The notes: generated from the sequence alone by a model not told the origin. A stretch of DNA of 64,000 nucleotides from MFD04716-140 sp963703125 (GCA_963703125.1 OY969790.1:2108001-2172000); one strand, 5' to 3'. Numbered from the stretch's first letter, positions 1-9,953 are shown. Program-made: numbers and translations.

Positions 1-1
1 T

Positions 2-1225
2 TTTGGTATTATCATACTTTTTTTACCATGGACGCAAAACATTCGTGGTACAGGATATTTGACCACATTAAAACCCGACCAGCGACCACAGACCATTCAA
101 TCGCCAATTCCTGGTCGCATTGAAAAATGGTTTGTGCAAGAGGGAGATTTTGTACAGAAAGGAGATACTATTCTCTTCATTTCAGAAATAAAGAATGAGT
201 ATTTTGATCCAAAATTAGTAGAGCGTACAGGGCAACAGATTAAGGCGAAAACCATGTCGGTCGAGTCTTATCAAGGCAAAGTAAAGGCTTTGAACAGTCA
301 GATCAGTGCCTTGGCCAATGAGAGAAGTCTAAAACTAGAGCAGGCGAAGAACAAACTAATTCAGTCACGCCTTAAGGTGCAGAGCGATAGTATTGACCTA
401 GAAGCTGCAAAGACCAATATCAGTATTGCCGAACGCCAGTTCAGCCGCACCACACAGTTAAAAGAAGAAGGTTTAAAAGCGGTGACCGACGTTGAAGAGA
501 AGCGATTAAAGCTTCAAGAAACACAGGCCAAACTGATATCGCAAGAAAACAAATTGTTGGCCGCAAAGAACGAGGTGCTGAATGCCGAGATGGAAATCAA
601 TAGGGTACAAGCCGAATATACCGATAAGATTTCAAAGGCCCAGAGCGATATGTATACGGCCCAATCAAGCCAGTTCGATTCTGAAGCACAGGTTACCAAG
701 CTCGAAAACGAATATACCAACTACGAAATGCGAAATGACATGTATTACATTCGCGCGCCGCAGAGTGGTTATATCAACAAAGCCCTGCAAGGTGGCCTTG
801 GCGAAACCTTTAAAGAGGGCGACCGTTTGGTGGGTATCATGCCCGCTGAATATGATATGGCGGTAGAAACCTTTGTTGCTCCTTTAGATATTCCACTGGT
901 GCATATAGGCGAGAAGGTGCGTATTCAATTTGATGGTTGGCCGGCCATTGTATTTTCGGGTTGGCCAAACGCATCTTATGGAACATATGGTGGAAAAGTA
1001 GTTGCCGTGGAAACCTTTATAAGTGATAATGGAAAATATAGGGTGCTCTTAGCGCCTGATCCAGAGGAGCAAGAATGGCCAAAAGATATACGTGTAGGAT
1101 CGGGGGCCAATACCATCGCCTTATTAGAAGATGTACCTATTTGGTATGAGCTTTGGCGACAGTTGAACGGTTTCCCCCCAAATTATTATCAACCTGTAAA
1201 ACAAACGGCACAAGCAAAAAAGTGA
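2..1225 (+). CDS. HlyD family secretion adaptor (5' end outside window)
   Basis: Periplasmic adaptor that would link an inner-membrane ABC exporter to an outer-membrane TolC channel. The frame is open from the first bases of the window, and the upstream codons encode a hydrophobic stretch followed by a WTQNIRGTG segment, so the true start and most of the transmembrane anchor lie before the window; the TTG at 59 is not a convincing start. Visible domains are a barrel-sandwich/lipoyl half (SPIPGRIEKWFVQEGDFVQKGD, 17 residues into the TTG-numbered protein), a long Gln/Lys/Glu-rich coiled-coil hairpin (about 75-215) and a returning lipoyl half (YIRAPQSGYI) followed by a beta-barrel. The TolC-like gene starts 67 bases downstream, which supports a tripartite exporter. 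The ABC component is presumably upstream, outside the window. Family assignment is firm; the substrate is unknown. Confidence 0.88.
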   Translation, partial: FGIIILFLPWTQNIRGTGYLTTLKPDQRPQTIQSPIPGRIEKWFVQEGDFVQKGDTILFISEIKNEYFDPKLVERTGQQIKAKTMSVESYQGKVKALNSQISALANERSLKLEQAKNKLIQSRLKVQSDSIDLEAAKTNISIAERQFSRTTQLKEEGLKAVTDVEEKRLKLQETQAKLISQENKLLAAKNEVLNAEMEINRVQAEYTDKISKAQSDMYTAQSSQFDSEAQVTKLENEYTNYEMRNDMYYIRAPQSGYINKALQGGLGETFKEGDRLVGIMPAEYDMAVETFVAPLDIPLVHIGEKVRIQFDGWPAIVFSGWPNASYGTYGGKVVAVETFISDNGKYRVLLAPDPEEQEWPKDIRVGSGANTIALLEDVPIWYELWRQLNGFPPNYYQPVKQTAQAKK

Positions 1226-1292
1226 TGAATCAAAGCGGCTTCTCTTGTGGTAAGAAGGGATTGAGGGAGGTATCAAGCTATACTTTTTATTT

Positions 1293-2696
1293 ATGAAAAA
1301 GTATATTCAATACATATTCATCCTACTGATTTCGGTGACAAATGCACAGGAGTCAGATACTTTAATGCTTAATTTTAGGGAGTATCTAGGTTTTGTAAAA
1401 AAGTACCATCCTATTGCAAAACAGGCCGAGCTGAACATTGATATGGGGCAAGCTAATTTGATGCGTTCCCGTGGCGGTTTCGACCCAAAAATTGAAGTGG
1501 ATTACGACCGGAAAGAGTTTAAAGGTACCGAATATTATAATCGTTTGAATGCCACGTTTAAGATTCCGACTTGGTATGGTATTGAATTAAAGGGAAATCT
1601 ACAGCAGAATGATGGCGATTACTTGAACCCTGCCGAAAGTGTACCCACCGATGGCTTATATAGTGCAGGTGTCTCAATGTCGATAGGTCAGGGCTTTTGG
1701 ATGAATGAACGCATGGCCACATTGAAGCAGGCCAAGTTTTTTAGAGAGCAGACTAAGGCCGATCGAGACCTGTTGCTCAACCAAATTTTATTCAAGGCCG
1801 CCTTGGCTTATTTCGATTGGCTGCAGGCATATCAAGACAGTCAAATCTTCAATAACTTTTTAACCAATGCACAAGATCGATTTGAGGGGGTAAAAACAAG
1901 TGCTTCATTGGGTGAGATTTCTGCTATTGATACGCTTGAGGCTAAAATTGCAGTACAAGATCGTGCACTTAGTTTAGAACAGGCAAAAGTAAGGCTGATG
2001 CAAAAATCATTAGAATTGTCCAATTTTCTTTGGATAGGCGATAATGTTCCGATAGAGCTGCAACCAAATGTTGTGCCGGCAATCGATTTGGAAGCTGAAA
2101 TCGATGCCACCTTAGAAATATTAGGAAAGCCTTTGGATAGTTTTACGATAACAAACCATCCTAAACTAAAATCGTTGGGCTATAAAATTGAAGGCCTATC
2201 AGTAGATAAAAGACTGAAGGAGAACAAGTTGTTGCCAAAAATAGATCTCGAGTATAATTTCTTGACTGAAACGCCAGAGTTCATCAATTCGTTTCAGGCC
2301 CAACAGTATAAAGCTGGGTTGACCTTTCGATTACCCTTGTTTTTAAGAAAGGAAAGAGGTGATTTAAAATTGGCTAAAATAAAGCTAAAGGATGCCAATT
2401 TTGAACTTGACAATGCCGAAATTGAGCTTAAGAATAAAATTATAGCGATTTATAGGGAATTGGATTCATTCGAAAAGCAGAATGCACAGATTCAAGATAT
2501 CGTGATAAATTACAATGCTCTGGTCGCCGCCGAAGTTCGAAAATTCAGTTTTGGTGAAAGTTCGTTATTCTTGATCAATTCAAGAGAAAGCAAGCTCATT
2601 GATGCCAAACTGAAACAGAATCTGGTCCGGAACAAATTTTATTCCACCAAGGCCAAACTCTTCAATAGTTTAGCGATCAATCCCCCGAATTTATGA
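1293..2696 (+). CDS. TolC family outer-membrane efflux protein
   Basis: Outer-membrane channel protein of about 467 residues, the usual size for TolC/OEP proteins. It starts with a signal peptide (MKKYIQYIFILLISVTNAQ) and has two long alpha-helical coiled-coil halves (about 130-250 and 285-450) rich in Ala/Leu/Lys, the duplicated OEP architecture. It directly follows the HlyD-like adaptor on the same strand, so the two are probably one operon forming the periplasmic and outer-membrane parts of an exporter. No substrate can be read from the sequence. The ATG at 1293 gives a clean signal peptide and is preferred. Confidence 0.85.
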   Translation: MKKYIQYIFILLISVTNAQESDTLMLNFREYLGFVKKYHPIAKQAELNIDMGQANLMRSRGGFDPKIEVDYDRKEFKGTEYYNRLNATFKIPTWYGIELKGNLQQNDGDYLNPAESVPTDGLYSAGVSMSIGQGFWMNERMATLKQAKFFREQTKADRDLLLNQILFKAALAYFDWLQAYQDSQIFNNFLTNAQDRFEGVKTSASLGEISAIDTLEAKIAVQDRALSLEQAKVRLMQKSLELSNFLWIGDNVPIELQPNVVPAIDLEAEIDATLEILGKPLDSFTITNHPKLKSLGYKIEGLSVDKRLKENKLLPKIDLEYNFLTETPEFINSFQAQQYKAGLTFRLPLFLRKERGDLKLAKIKLKDANFELDNAEIELKNKIIAIYRELDSFEKQNAQIQDIVINYNALVAAEVRKFSFGESSLFLINSRESKLIDAKLKQNLVRNKFYSTKAKLFNSLAINPPNL

Positions 2697-2740
2697 ATGT
2701 AAGCTTTTAAAAGTATTTTCCACTAATACTGACTTATATC

Positions 2741-2772
2741 AGGTTTTAAAAACCTATTGAAAGCTAGTTTTG
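2741..2772 (+). promoter_or_regulatory. Putative promoter of thioredoxin-like gene with overlapping palindrome
   Basis: TAGTTTTG at 2765-2772 matches the Bacteroidota -7 consensus TAnnTTTG, 19 bases before the ATG at 2791. A perfect odd palindrome with AGGTTTT/AAAACCT arms (2741-2755) covers the expected -33 position and could be an operator. This is consensus matching by eye only. Confidence 0.35.
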
Positions 2773-2790
2773 CCTAAAATTAAATTTTAG

Positions 2791-3420
2791 ATGATGTCAG
2801 AATTAATAGTTGGGGAAAAAGAAACGGTACAACTCGTACACGAGGGTTTAAAACACGCGATTTCATACGCGGATTATGTTGTACTTATGAAGCAATTGGT
2901 TTCCGATGGTAAATCTACTGGGGATGAACAAACGGAAGTATTATCCAACTATACAATGCTCAATGAAAGGCGGATGGCCCGGTTGGACAAAACCCTCAAA
3001 ATAGATGAGGCTTCTTCGGAAGCTATCAAAAAATTCGAAAAGAAGGCCACATGGCTTGTTTTGACCGAAAGCTGGTGTGGAGATGCCGCCCAGAGCATGC
3101 CATTGATGAATAAGATTGTTGAATTAAACGCAAATATTAGTTTGAAGATCATACTTCGTGATGAACACCTAGATCTGATGAACTGGTTTTTATACAATGG
3201 AACCTTGTCCATACCAAAATTGATAATGATAGAAAATCAAAATGGAAAAGTCATTGGAGAATGGGGACCAAGACCATTCAAGGCGACAAAAATGGCTGAA
3301 GACTTTAAATTGGCAAAGGGAAAATTAACTGCTGAGTTTAAACAAAATCTCCAAGTTTGGTATAACAAGGACAAAGGACAGGATACCCTTAAAGATTTAA
3401 TGGGCCTTCTCCTGAAATAA
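2791..3420 (+). CDS. Thioredoxin-like fold protein (Thioredoxin_9 type)
   Basis: Cytoplasmic protein of 209 residues without a signal peptide. The centre reads TESWCGDAAQSMP (about 91-103), the position of the thioredoxin CxxC motif, but only one cysteine is present (WCGDA). This is characteristic of the PF14595 thioredoxin-like family, members of which are common in Flavobacteriia and have no settled function. A cis-Pro-like segment (SIPKLIMIE) follows at about 141-149. The 3' end overlaps the convergent TonB-like gene by 24 bases. Whether it acts in thiol chemistry is doubtful with a single Cys; it may use a monothiol mechanism or be a binding protein. Confidence 0.75.
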   Translation: MMSELIVGEKETVQLVHEGLKHAISYADYVVLMKQLVSDGKSTGDEQTEVLSNYTMLNERRMARLDKTLKIDEASSEAIKKFEKKATWLVLTESWCGDAAQSMPLMNKIVELNANISLKIILRDEHLDLMNWFLYNGTLSIPKLIMIENQNGKVIGEWGPRPFKATKMAEDFKLAKGKLTAEFKQNLQVWYNKDKGQDTLKDLMGLLLK

Positions 3421-4134
3421 ATAGGTAATCGTTCCTTTTTGGGATGATTTTTCCGCAGAATTGAACTTGGCCTTTAAGGCATACGTAATGGCGTTGTCTA
3501 CAAGACATCCGTTGGAAGTAGTGGAACTACTTTCGTTGAAACCGGCTTCGGTCACATTTCCCAAAGCATCTACCGTAATATTGATGACTACTTTACCACC
3601 TTCAATGCAAGTATAGATAGGTGGAGGTAAACGGTAATTGTTTCGGTTTACAAGAGAGTAGGATACCGATGTACGGCGAGCGGCCAGGTTGTTTGTGAAC
3701 TCTTCTTTCTGGGCCTCTTTTTCCCCAAGCATTTGCTTTGCCTCTTCCCTCTTTTTTGCAAGTTCTTTTATTTTGGCAGCATATTCGGAGTCGGCCATTA
3801 AATCGTCCGACGGATTTTCACTATCGTTTGAAGCGGCGCGTTCCGCGATTAACTCTTCCAATGTTTTTATTGGTTCGGGGTTTCCATAGCTTGGTTTTGC
3901 AGTTTCATTGAAGGCCATGTGACTTTTAACAGGATCGGCCTTTGACATCTCCTCCAGTGCCTTTTCTTCCTCTTTTATGAGTTCTTCCAAATCCGGTTCC
4001 TCTAGTACCATTTCAACCACATAATCGTCTTCCTCTTCCTGTTGTCCCAAATGGATATTGTACAAAGTCAATACCACGAGCGACATGGAAAAGAAGGTTA
4101 TAAGAAACGATAAATGTTTGCGATTCAGGTTCAT
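3397..4134 (-). CDS. TonB-like energy transducer / cell envelope protein
   Basis: A 245-residue protein with a short cytoplasmic tail, one transmembrane helix (about 8-28), an acidic, Glu-rich periplasmic linker (about 30-150, probably partly coiled coil) and a C-terminal beta-rich domain. That domain contains VVINITVDALGNVTEAGF and ends in GTITYLFQE, the pattern of the TonB C-terminal domain of Bacteroidota. It probably transmits proton-motive force to outer-membrane receptors, though the acidic linker differs from the Pro-rich linker of classical TonB, so partner choice is uncertain. It lies 64 bases downstream of truB on the same strand. Its stop region overlaps the convergent thioredoxin-like gene. 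Confidence 0.7.
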   Translation of the reverse strand: MNLNRKHLSFLITFFSMSLVVLTLYNIHLGQQEEEDDYVVEMVLEEPDLEELIKEEEKALEEMSKADPVKSHMAFNETAKPSYGNPEPIKTLEELIAERAASNDSENPSDDLMADSEYAAKIKELAKKREEAKQMLGEKEAQKEEFTNNLAARRTSVSYSLVNRNNYRLPPPIYTCIEGGKVVINITVDALGNVTEAGFNESSSTTSNGCLVDNAITYALKAKFNSAEKSSQKGTITYLFQEKAH

Positions 4135-4198
4135 ACTGCTATAACCACTGTTTTTTAAAAATATTTTAATTTATCGGTAAACTGAAATATTATGTCAA

Positions 4199-4909
4199 TT
4201 AATGTTGTGAATCATTAGTTTTTCCGAGTAAAATGTCCACGAAATCAACGGGGCCTATCGCATTATTTACGTTGAAATCACCGATTTTGGTTCTCCGAAG
4301 TGCCGTTAAGTGTCCACCGGTGTTCAATGCATGTCCAAAATCATGTGCCAATGACCTTATATAAGTACCCTTGCTACAGACCACTCGAAAATCTATTTCT
4401 GGCAGATCAAAACGGGTTATTTCAAATTCAGTAATTGTAACGGGCCTCGTCTTAATTTCAACCTCTTTCCCTTCTCTGGCATACTCGTACAGGCGTTTTC
4501 CATCTTTTTTGAGTGCTGAGAATACAGGTGGCCGTTGCTGTATTTCACCTAAGAACTCCGTAATCTTTTCTTGAACCAAGGCTTCGGTAATATGAGAGAT
4601 GGGAAATTTTTGGTCTACTTCGGTCTCCAAATCGTAGGAAGGCGTAGTACCGCCCATGGTTATGGTACCTGTATATTCTTTTACTTGCCCCTGAAGATCA
4701 TTTATTTTTTTGGTGAATTTTCCTGTACAGATAATGAGCAGCCCTGTCGCCAAGGGATCCAAAGTCCCTGCGTGGCCTATTTTGATCTTCTTTAGATTGA
4801 ATTTCTTTCTAAAGGCCCATTTTACTTTATTGACGGCTTGAAACGAGGACCAGCCCAAAGGCTTGTCAATGAGCAGGACCTGACCTTCTTGAAAACCATC
4901 CAATGTCAT
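4199..4909 (-). CDS. truB: tRNA pseudouridine(55) synthase
   Basis: Isomerises U55 in the T-loop of elongator tRNAs. The 236-residue protein carries the TruB hallmarks: LLIDKPLGWSSF near the N-terminus, GHAGTLDPLATG with the catalytic Asp at residue 51, and the later RPPVFSALKKDGKRLYEYAR and GTYIRSLAHDFG motifs. It lacks a long C-terminal PUA domain, as is usual in Bacteroidota. The start codon overlaps the stop of uppP by one base, so it is the last gene of the ftsX-DUF3098-uppP-truB operon and translation is likely coupled. Confidence 0.96.
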   Translation of the reverse strand: MTLDGFQEGQVLLIDKPLGWSSFQAVNKVKWAFRKKFNLKKIKIGHAGTLDPLATGLLIICTGKFTKKINDLQGQVKEYTGTITMGGTTPSYDLETEVDQKFPISHITEALVQEKITEFLGEIQQRPPVFSALKKDGKRLYEYAREGKEVEIKTRPVTITEFEITRFDLPEIDFRVVCSKGTYIRSLAHDFGHALNTGGHLTALRRTKIGDFNVNNAIGPVDFVDILLGKTNDSQH

Positions 4910-5694
4910 TATACCACGGTTAACGGGCGAACGAAGAAATGTATGAGAAGTATGGCTATTCCGACAACTATCCTATAATAACCGAACATTTTAAACCCAT
5001 TCTTGCTCAAATACCCAATGAATGTTTTTATGGCCAAAAGCGCGACCAGGAAACCCACTACATTGCCTATGATCAATAAATTCACCTGTTCGGAAGTAAG
5101 GGTAAAGCCCGCCTGATAATAGTCATAACTTTTCTTAAGTGTGGCACCCAACATCGTTGGCACCGCCAAAAAAAATGAAAACTCCGCTGCCGCGGTTCTT
5201 GATAGTTTTTGGGCCATACCACCAACAATACTGGCACCGCTCCTTGAAACCCCGGGAATCATTGCCAAACATTGAAAAAGACCTATTTTAAGTGCCGTTA
5301 AGTATGAGATTTCGGTATTTTCCGAATTGCCAAACCAATCATCCACCTTTAAAAGTATTAATCCACCAATGACCAACGAAATAGCAACAGTCAGCGGATT
5401 TTCTAAAAGGGAATCGATTACATCACTTAGAAGCAAGCCCAATACCACCGCGGGAATAAAGGCCACCAACAGTTTAAAATAAAAGTCCAAACTTTGAAAG
5501 AACCTTTTGAAATAAAGCACCACGACCGATAAAATGGTTCCCAATTGTATGACAATCGTAAATAATTTGGTAAAATCCTCATGTGCAATGCCAAAAAAGG
5601 ACGAGGCAATGATCATATGCCCCGTAGAGGAAACTGGCAAATATTCAGTAATGCCTTCGATGATGGCAAGGATAATGGCCTGTAGTATGTCCAA
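4909..5694 (-). CDS. uppP: Undecaprenyl-diphosphatase (BacA type)
   Basis: Integral membrane phosphatase that recycles undecaprenyl diphosphate to the monophosphate carrier used in peptidoglycan and surface glycan assembly. The 261-residue polytopic protein has both family signatures: EGITEYLPVSSTGH (13-26) and PGVSRSGAS (147-155). The latter supplies the catalytic Ser/Arg. It is full length. It lies three bases after the DUF3098 gene and overlaps truB by one base, within a conserved Bacteroidota envelope operon. Its position downstream of ftsX fits a cell-wall synthesis role. Confidence 0.96.
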   Translation of the reverse strand: MDILQAIILAIIEGITEYLPVSSTGHMIIASSFFGIAHEDFTKLFTIVIQLGTILSVVVLYFKRFFQSLDFYFKLLVAFIPAVVLGLLLSDVIDSLLENPLTVAISLVIGGLILLKVDDWFGNSENTEISYLTALKIGLFQCLAMIPGVSRSGASIVGGMAQKLSRTAAAEFSFFLAVPTMLGATLKKSYDYYQAGFTLTSEQVNLLIIGNVVGFLVALLAIKTFIGYLSKNGFKMFGYYRIVVGIAILLIHFFVRPLTVV

Positions 5695-5697
5695 AAC

Positions 5698-5964
5698 TTA
5701 TTTTTTCTTATGGGGATTCAACAATATGGCATATACTTCAATCCCCAAACCTATAAGAACCAATGTGGGCGCCAAACGAATTCTTCGAAAATTGAAAATA
5801 TCATCATTGAAAACATTGGGGTCATCGCTGCCGCCTCCGCTCATCAAAATGAAACCAAGTACTATGCACACCATTCCAATGAACATGAACATGTAGTTCT
5901 TTTTTTGGAAAATGAATTCTTGGTTTGGCCTATGGTCATTTCTATTTGTATCGTTTTTGCCCAT
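5698..5964 (-). CDS. DUF3098 small membrane protein
   Basis: An 88-residue protein with two transmembrane helices (about 26-45 and 62-80) separated by a polar loop containing SGGGSDDPNVFNDDIFNFRR. Both its length and its position between ftsX and uppP match the DUF3098 family, which is nearly confined to Bacteroidota. The function is unknown; conserved adjacency to division and cell-wall genes suggests an envelope role. It starts 9 bases after the ftsX stop and ends 3 bases before the uppP start. Confidence 0.85.
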   Translation of the reverse strand: MGKNDTNRNDHRPNQEFIFQKKNYMFMFIGMVCIVLGFILMSGGGSDDPNVFNDDIFNFRRIRLAPTLVLIGLGIEVYAILLNPHKKK

Positions 5965-5973
5965 GGTGTAAAT

Positions 5974-6852
5974 TTAATAATATAATTCGTCCGTTTTTAG
6001 ATTAAGGAAACGCTGTGTGGCAAAGAAAGTGCTAATAAGCGATATAAGCGCCCCTAGCACAAATACCCCAACAAAGAGAATGATCAATACAGAGGTATTT
6101 TCAAAAAGATTGAGTTCCGGAAAATTATTATTTACATAGAGGAGCACACCTGCCAGTGCCAACAGTGCCACCAATGCCCCCAACATTCCCAACTTTATGT
6201 TGGTCCAAATAAAGGGGCGACGGATAAATGTTTTGGTAGCACCTACCATTTGCATGGTCTTTATTATAAAGCGTTTTGAATAAATGGATAAGCGAATGGA
6301 ACTATTGATCAGTAGCACCGCTATAAAGGTAAAGATGCCACTGGCCACCAAGATCCATAGGCTTATTTTCTTTACGTTCTCTGTTAAAAGCCCCACCAAG
6401 GGCTTGTCATAACTCACCTCCTCTACGTATCCTTTTTTTGAAAGTTCGGCGGCGATCTCCTCAATTTTCTCTGCGGAAACAAAGTCGGCATTCAATTGCA
6501 CATCAATTGAATTTTTTAAGGGATTGTACCCTAAAAAATCCATGAAATTCTCCCCAATTTCCTCGCTGTGCTGTTGAGCGGCCTCTTCTTTTGAGACGTA
6601 GGTGGCCGATTTCGTGTATTCGGCCATGGCCAGACTCTTTTGAAGTTGGTCAATTTCAACTTCCTTGGCACTGTCCTTAAGAAATAATGAAATGGTTATC
6701 TGTTCCTTAAAATGGTCGGCCATTTTCTTGGTATTCAAGACCAAAAGACCCAATATGCCCAACAAAAAAAGCACAAGTCCAATGCTCAGTACCACCGAGA
6801 AGTACGAAGAAATCAATTTTCTTTTCTGATAGCTTTCAAAAGATTTGCCCAT
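5974..6852 (-). CDS. ftsX: Cell division protein FtsX
   Basis: Permease-like membrane subunit of the FtsEX complex, which couples ATP hydrolysis at the septum to activation of cell-wall hydrolases. The 292-residue protein shows the FtsX layout: a cytoplasmic N-tail, TM1 (about 16-40), a periplasmic FtsX extracellular domain with ITISLFLKDSAKE and YVEEVSYDKPLV, then three C-terminal TM helices (about 165-185, 218-240 and 255-280). It is the first gene of a four-gene operon and divergent from leuS. FtsE is not adjacent, which is usual in this phylum. Confidence 0.92.
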   Translation of the reverse strand: MGKSFESYQKRKLISSYFSVVLSIGLVLFLLGILGLLVLNTKKMADHFKEQITISLFLKDSAKEVEIDQLQKSLAMAEYTKSATYVSKEEAAQQHSEEIGENFMDFLGYNPLKNSIDVQLNADFVSAEKIEEIAAELSKKGYVEEVSYDKPLVGLLTENVKKISLWILVASGIFTFIAVLLINSSIRLSIYSKRFIIKTMQMVGATKTFIRRPFIWTNIKLGMLGALVALLALAGVLLYVNNNFPELNLFENTSVLIILFVGVFVLGALISLISTFFATQRFLNLKTDELYY

Positions 6853-6898
6853 AAACAGTAATGAAGGTGTAAAAATAGGAAAGTAAATTGAATAAACT

Positions 6899-6906
6899 TA
6901 TTTTTG
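6899..6906 (+). promoter_or_regulatory. Putative -7 promoter element of leuS
   Basis: TATTTTTG matches TAnnTTTG, the Bacteroidota sigma-A -7 box, 25 bases before the leuS ATG. No clear -33 TTTG was found at the expected spacing, so the call rests on the -7 box and its position. Confidence 0.3.
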
Positions 6907-6931
6907 GCGCGGATAGAAAAGATAGATCAAA

Positions 6932-9900
6932 ATGCACTACAATTTCAATGAAATTGAGGCCAAATGGCAAAAATACTGGGCCGACCATCACACTTTTAAA
7001 GCTGAGAACCATTCAAAAAAAGAGAAATTCTATGTTTTGGACATGTTTCCCTATCCTTCCGGTGCAGGATTGCATGTGGGACATCCGTTAGGGTATATAG
7101 CAAGTGATATCTATGCACGCTACAAGAGACATAAGGGCTTTAATGTACTGCATCCGCAAGGATATGATTCTTTTGGCCTTCCCGCAGAGCAGTATGCCAT
7201 TCAAACAGGGCAGCATCCGGCCATAACTACCGAAGAGAATATCAAAACATACCGTCGTCAACTCGATAAAATCGGATTTTCATTTGATTGGAGCCGTGAA
7301 GTGCGGACCAGTGATCCCAAATATTACAAATGGACACAATGGATCTTCATTCAACTTTTTAATTCGTGGTACAATAAGAATTCCGATAAAGCGGAAGATA
7401 TTGGCAACCTGATTTCAATTTTTGAGAAGGAAGGAAATGCCAATGTCAATGCCGTTTGTGATGAAGACGTTGCCACTTTCTCAGCTGAAGAATGGAGGAG
7501 CTATACAAGTAAGCAACAACAGGAAATACTTTTAAAATATAGGCTTACGTATTTGGCCGAATCGGAGGTCAATTGGTGCCCGGCCTTGGGTACGGTTTTG
7601 GCGAACGATGAAATTGTAAACGGAGTGTCCGAACGTGGAGGTCATCCCGTTATCCGAAAAAAAATGACACAGTGGAGCATGCGCATTACGGCTTATGCCC
7701 AGCGCTTGCTGGAAGGATTGGCAAAAATAGATTGGCCACAACCTTTAAAGGATTCGCAGACCAATTGGATCGGTCGTTCAGAAGGGGCCTCGGCAACCTT
7801 TCATTTAATTGGGCAAGAGGAGATCATAGAAGTATTTACCACTCGCCCCGACACCATTTTTGGGGTCAGTTTTATGGTATTGGCCCCTGAGCACGAACTC
7901 GTTTCAAAAATCACGACTGCAACGCAAAAGGCTGAGGTCGATGCTTATATTGAAGCGACCGCAAAACGTTCCGAGCGCGACCGAATGGCGGATGTAAAAA
8001 CAATTACCGGGGCCTTTACGGGTGCCTATGTGGAACATCCTTTTACAGGAGAAGCAATTCCGGTTTGGATTGGCGATTACGTACTAGCGGGCTACGGCAC
8101 AGGAGCGGTGATGTCCGTTCCCTGTGGTGATCAGCGGGATTATGACTTTGCCAAACATTTCAATATTCCTGTCCCCAACATATTTGAGGGAGTAGATATT
8201 TCACAGGAAGCTTTTGCCGATAAGGATAAGACCATCATTGCCAATTCCGATTTTTTAAACGGACTCACCTATAAACAAGCGACCAAAAAGGCCATTACGG
8301 AATTGGAGAAAATAGGGCAAGGAAAAGGCAAAATCAATTACCGATTGCGGGATGCGGTTTTTAGCCGGCAACGCTATTGGGGCGAACCTTTCCCTGTGTA
8401 TTATGTAGACGGAATGCCACAAATGATCGATGAAAAGTACCTGCCAATAAAATTGCCGGAGGTGGAAAAATATCTTCCCACCGAAACGGGCGAACCTCCT
8501 TTGGGAAATGCGACGGTTTGGGCGTGGCACAGTATAGAGAATCGAGTAGTAAATAATGATTTGATAGACCATAAAACAGTTTTCCCTCTTGAATTGAATA
8601 CGATGCCGGGTTGGGCTGGAAGTTCCCAATATTTCAACCGGTATATGGATCCGCACAATGACAAGGAAATCTTTTCCCAAGAAGCCATTAACTATTGGCA
8701 AGATGTGGACCTGTACATTGGTGGTAGTGAGCACGCCACTGGCCATTTGTTATACTCCCGTTTTTGGCAAAAATTTATGTTTGACAAAGGTTGGGTGCCC
8801 AAGGATGAATTTGCTAAAAAACTGATTAACCAAGGGATGATTACGGGGACGAGTGCGTTTGTTTATAGGAGAATGGCATATAAAGTCGAAGTTTCGGCTT
8901 TGGGGGCGAAAACAAAAGGTTATAATCCTTTGAATATAAAACCACTTTTGATTTCAAAAAATAAATTTCAATCATCAATGCACTTTTTTGAAGATGCAGA
9001 CTTGGAAAGAAAAATTATTGAAGCTAATTCAGAAGAGTATAACAGTCTTAAAGGAAAAATAAGGTTTAATGATTTTGCAATACATGTTGATGTATCACTC
9101 GTGAACTCTTCGGATGAATTAGAGATTGAAACCTTTAAAAATAGCCGACCTGAATTTCTTGATGCTGAATTCATTTTGGAAAATGGTAAATATATCGTTG
9201 GCCGCGAAGTGGAAAAAATGTCCAAGTCCAAATACAATGTGGTGAATCCCGATGCTATTTGTGAAGAGTACGGTGCCGATAGTTTGCGGCTATATGAAAT
9301 GTTCTTGGGCCCTTTGGAGCAATCCAAACCGTGGAATACGGCCGGGATTACAGGAGTACATTCCTTTCTGAAAAAACTATGGAAATTGTACCACTCGGGT
9401 CCTGATGGGGCATTCTACATTAGCAATTCCCCCCTTGAGGGGGGGCAGGGGGGTGTTGGCCTGAGCCATCAGCCGAAAACCTAAAAACCCTCCACAAGAC
9501 CATCAAAAAAGTGGAGGAGGATATTGAGAACTTCAGTTTTAATACCTCGGTTTCCACCTTTATGATCTGCGTAAATGAATTGACGGCACAGAAATGTACA
9601 AGTCGGGCTATTTTAGAGCCGCTGGCCATTTTAGTGTCACCTTATGCCCCGCATATAGCAGAGGAGCTATGGGAGAAATTGGGTCATTCGGAATCTATTT
9701 CCACAGCCCTTTTCCCAAAATTCGAGGCGAAATATTTGGTGGAGAGCAGTAAGGAATACCCGGTATCTTTCAATGGTAAAATGCGCTTCACCTTGGAGCT
9801 GCCATTGGATATGACTGTATCAGAAATTGAGTCCACCGTTTTGGCCCATGAAAAGACCCAACAACAATTGCAAGGACGCACTCCCAAAAAAGTGATCATT

Positions 9901-9933
9901 GTACCCGGAAAGATCATTAATATTGTCGGGTGA
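6932..9933 (+). CDS. leuS: Leucine--tRNA ligase, frame interrupted by an inserted C/G-run repeat
   Basis: Charges tRNA-Leu with leucine. The first frame (6932-9484) holds the Rossmann HIGH signature as HVGH (48-51), the Bacteroidota insertion, a CP1 editing region (TTRPDTIFGVSF, GTGAVMSVPCGDQRD) and KMSKS at 762-766. At 9429-9459 a C6-TTGA-G7-CA-G6 repeat interrupts the region just before the anticodon-binding domain, and the frame then stops at 9482. The rest of the enzyme (PSAENLKTLHKTIKKVEEDI ... VIIVPGKIINIVG) continues to 9933 in the +2 frame. One extra G in the G7 run would restore a single ORF with about ten foreign residues and no stop. Because leuS is essential and no second copy is seen here, a homopolymer miscall is more likely than a true break. 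Confidence 0.9.
9427..9459 (+). repeat. Short C-run/G-run palindromic repeat inserted in leuS
   Basis: The segment is C6 (9429-9434), TTGA, G7 (9439-9445), CA, G6 (9448-9453), then TGTTGG. The C6 and G7 runs can pair as a hairpin with a TTGA loop. Similar CCCCC-TTGA-GGGGG-CAGGGGG strings occur as dispersed short repeats in Flavobacteriia (from memory). Here the repeat interrupts conserved LeuS coding sequence, so it is an insertion. No second copy was seen in this window. Confidence 0.6.
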
Positions 9934-9953
9934 GACCCTTTAAATAATATACA

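Noticed and set aside
59..61. TTG as true start of the HlyD gene
   Set aside because: The frame is open upstream to the window edge and encodes a hydrophobic stretch, so the start is outside the window.
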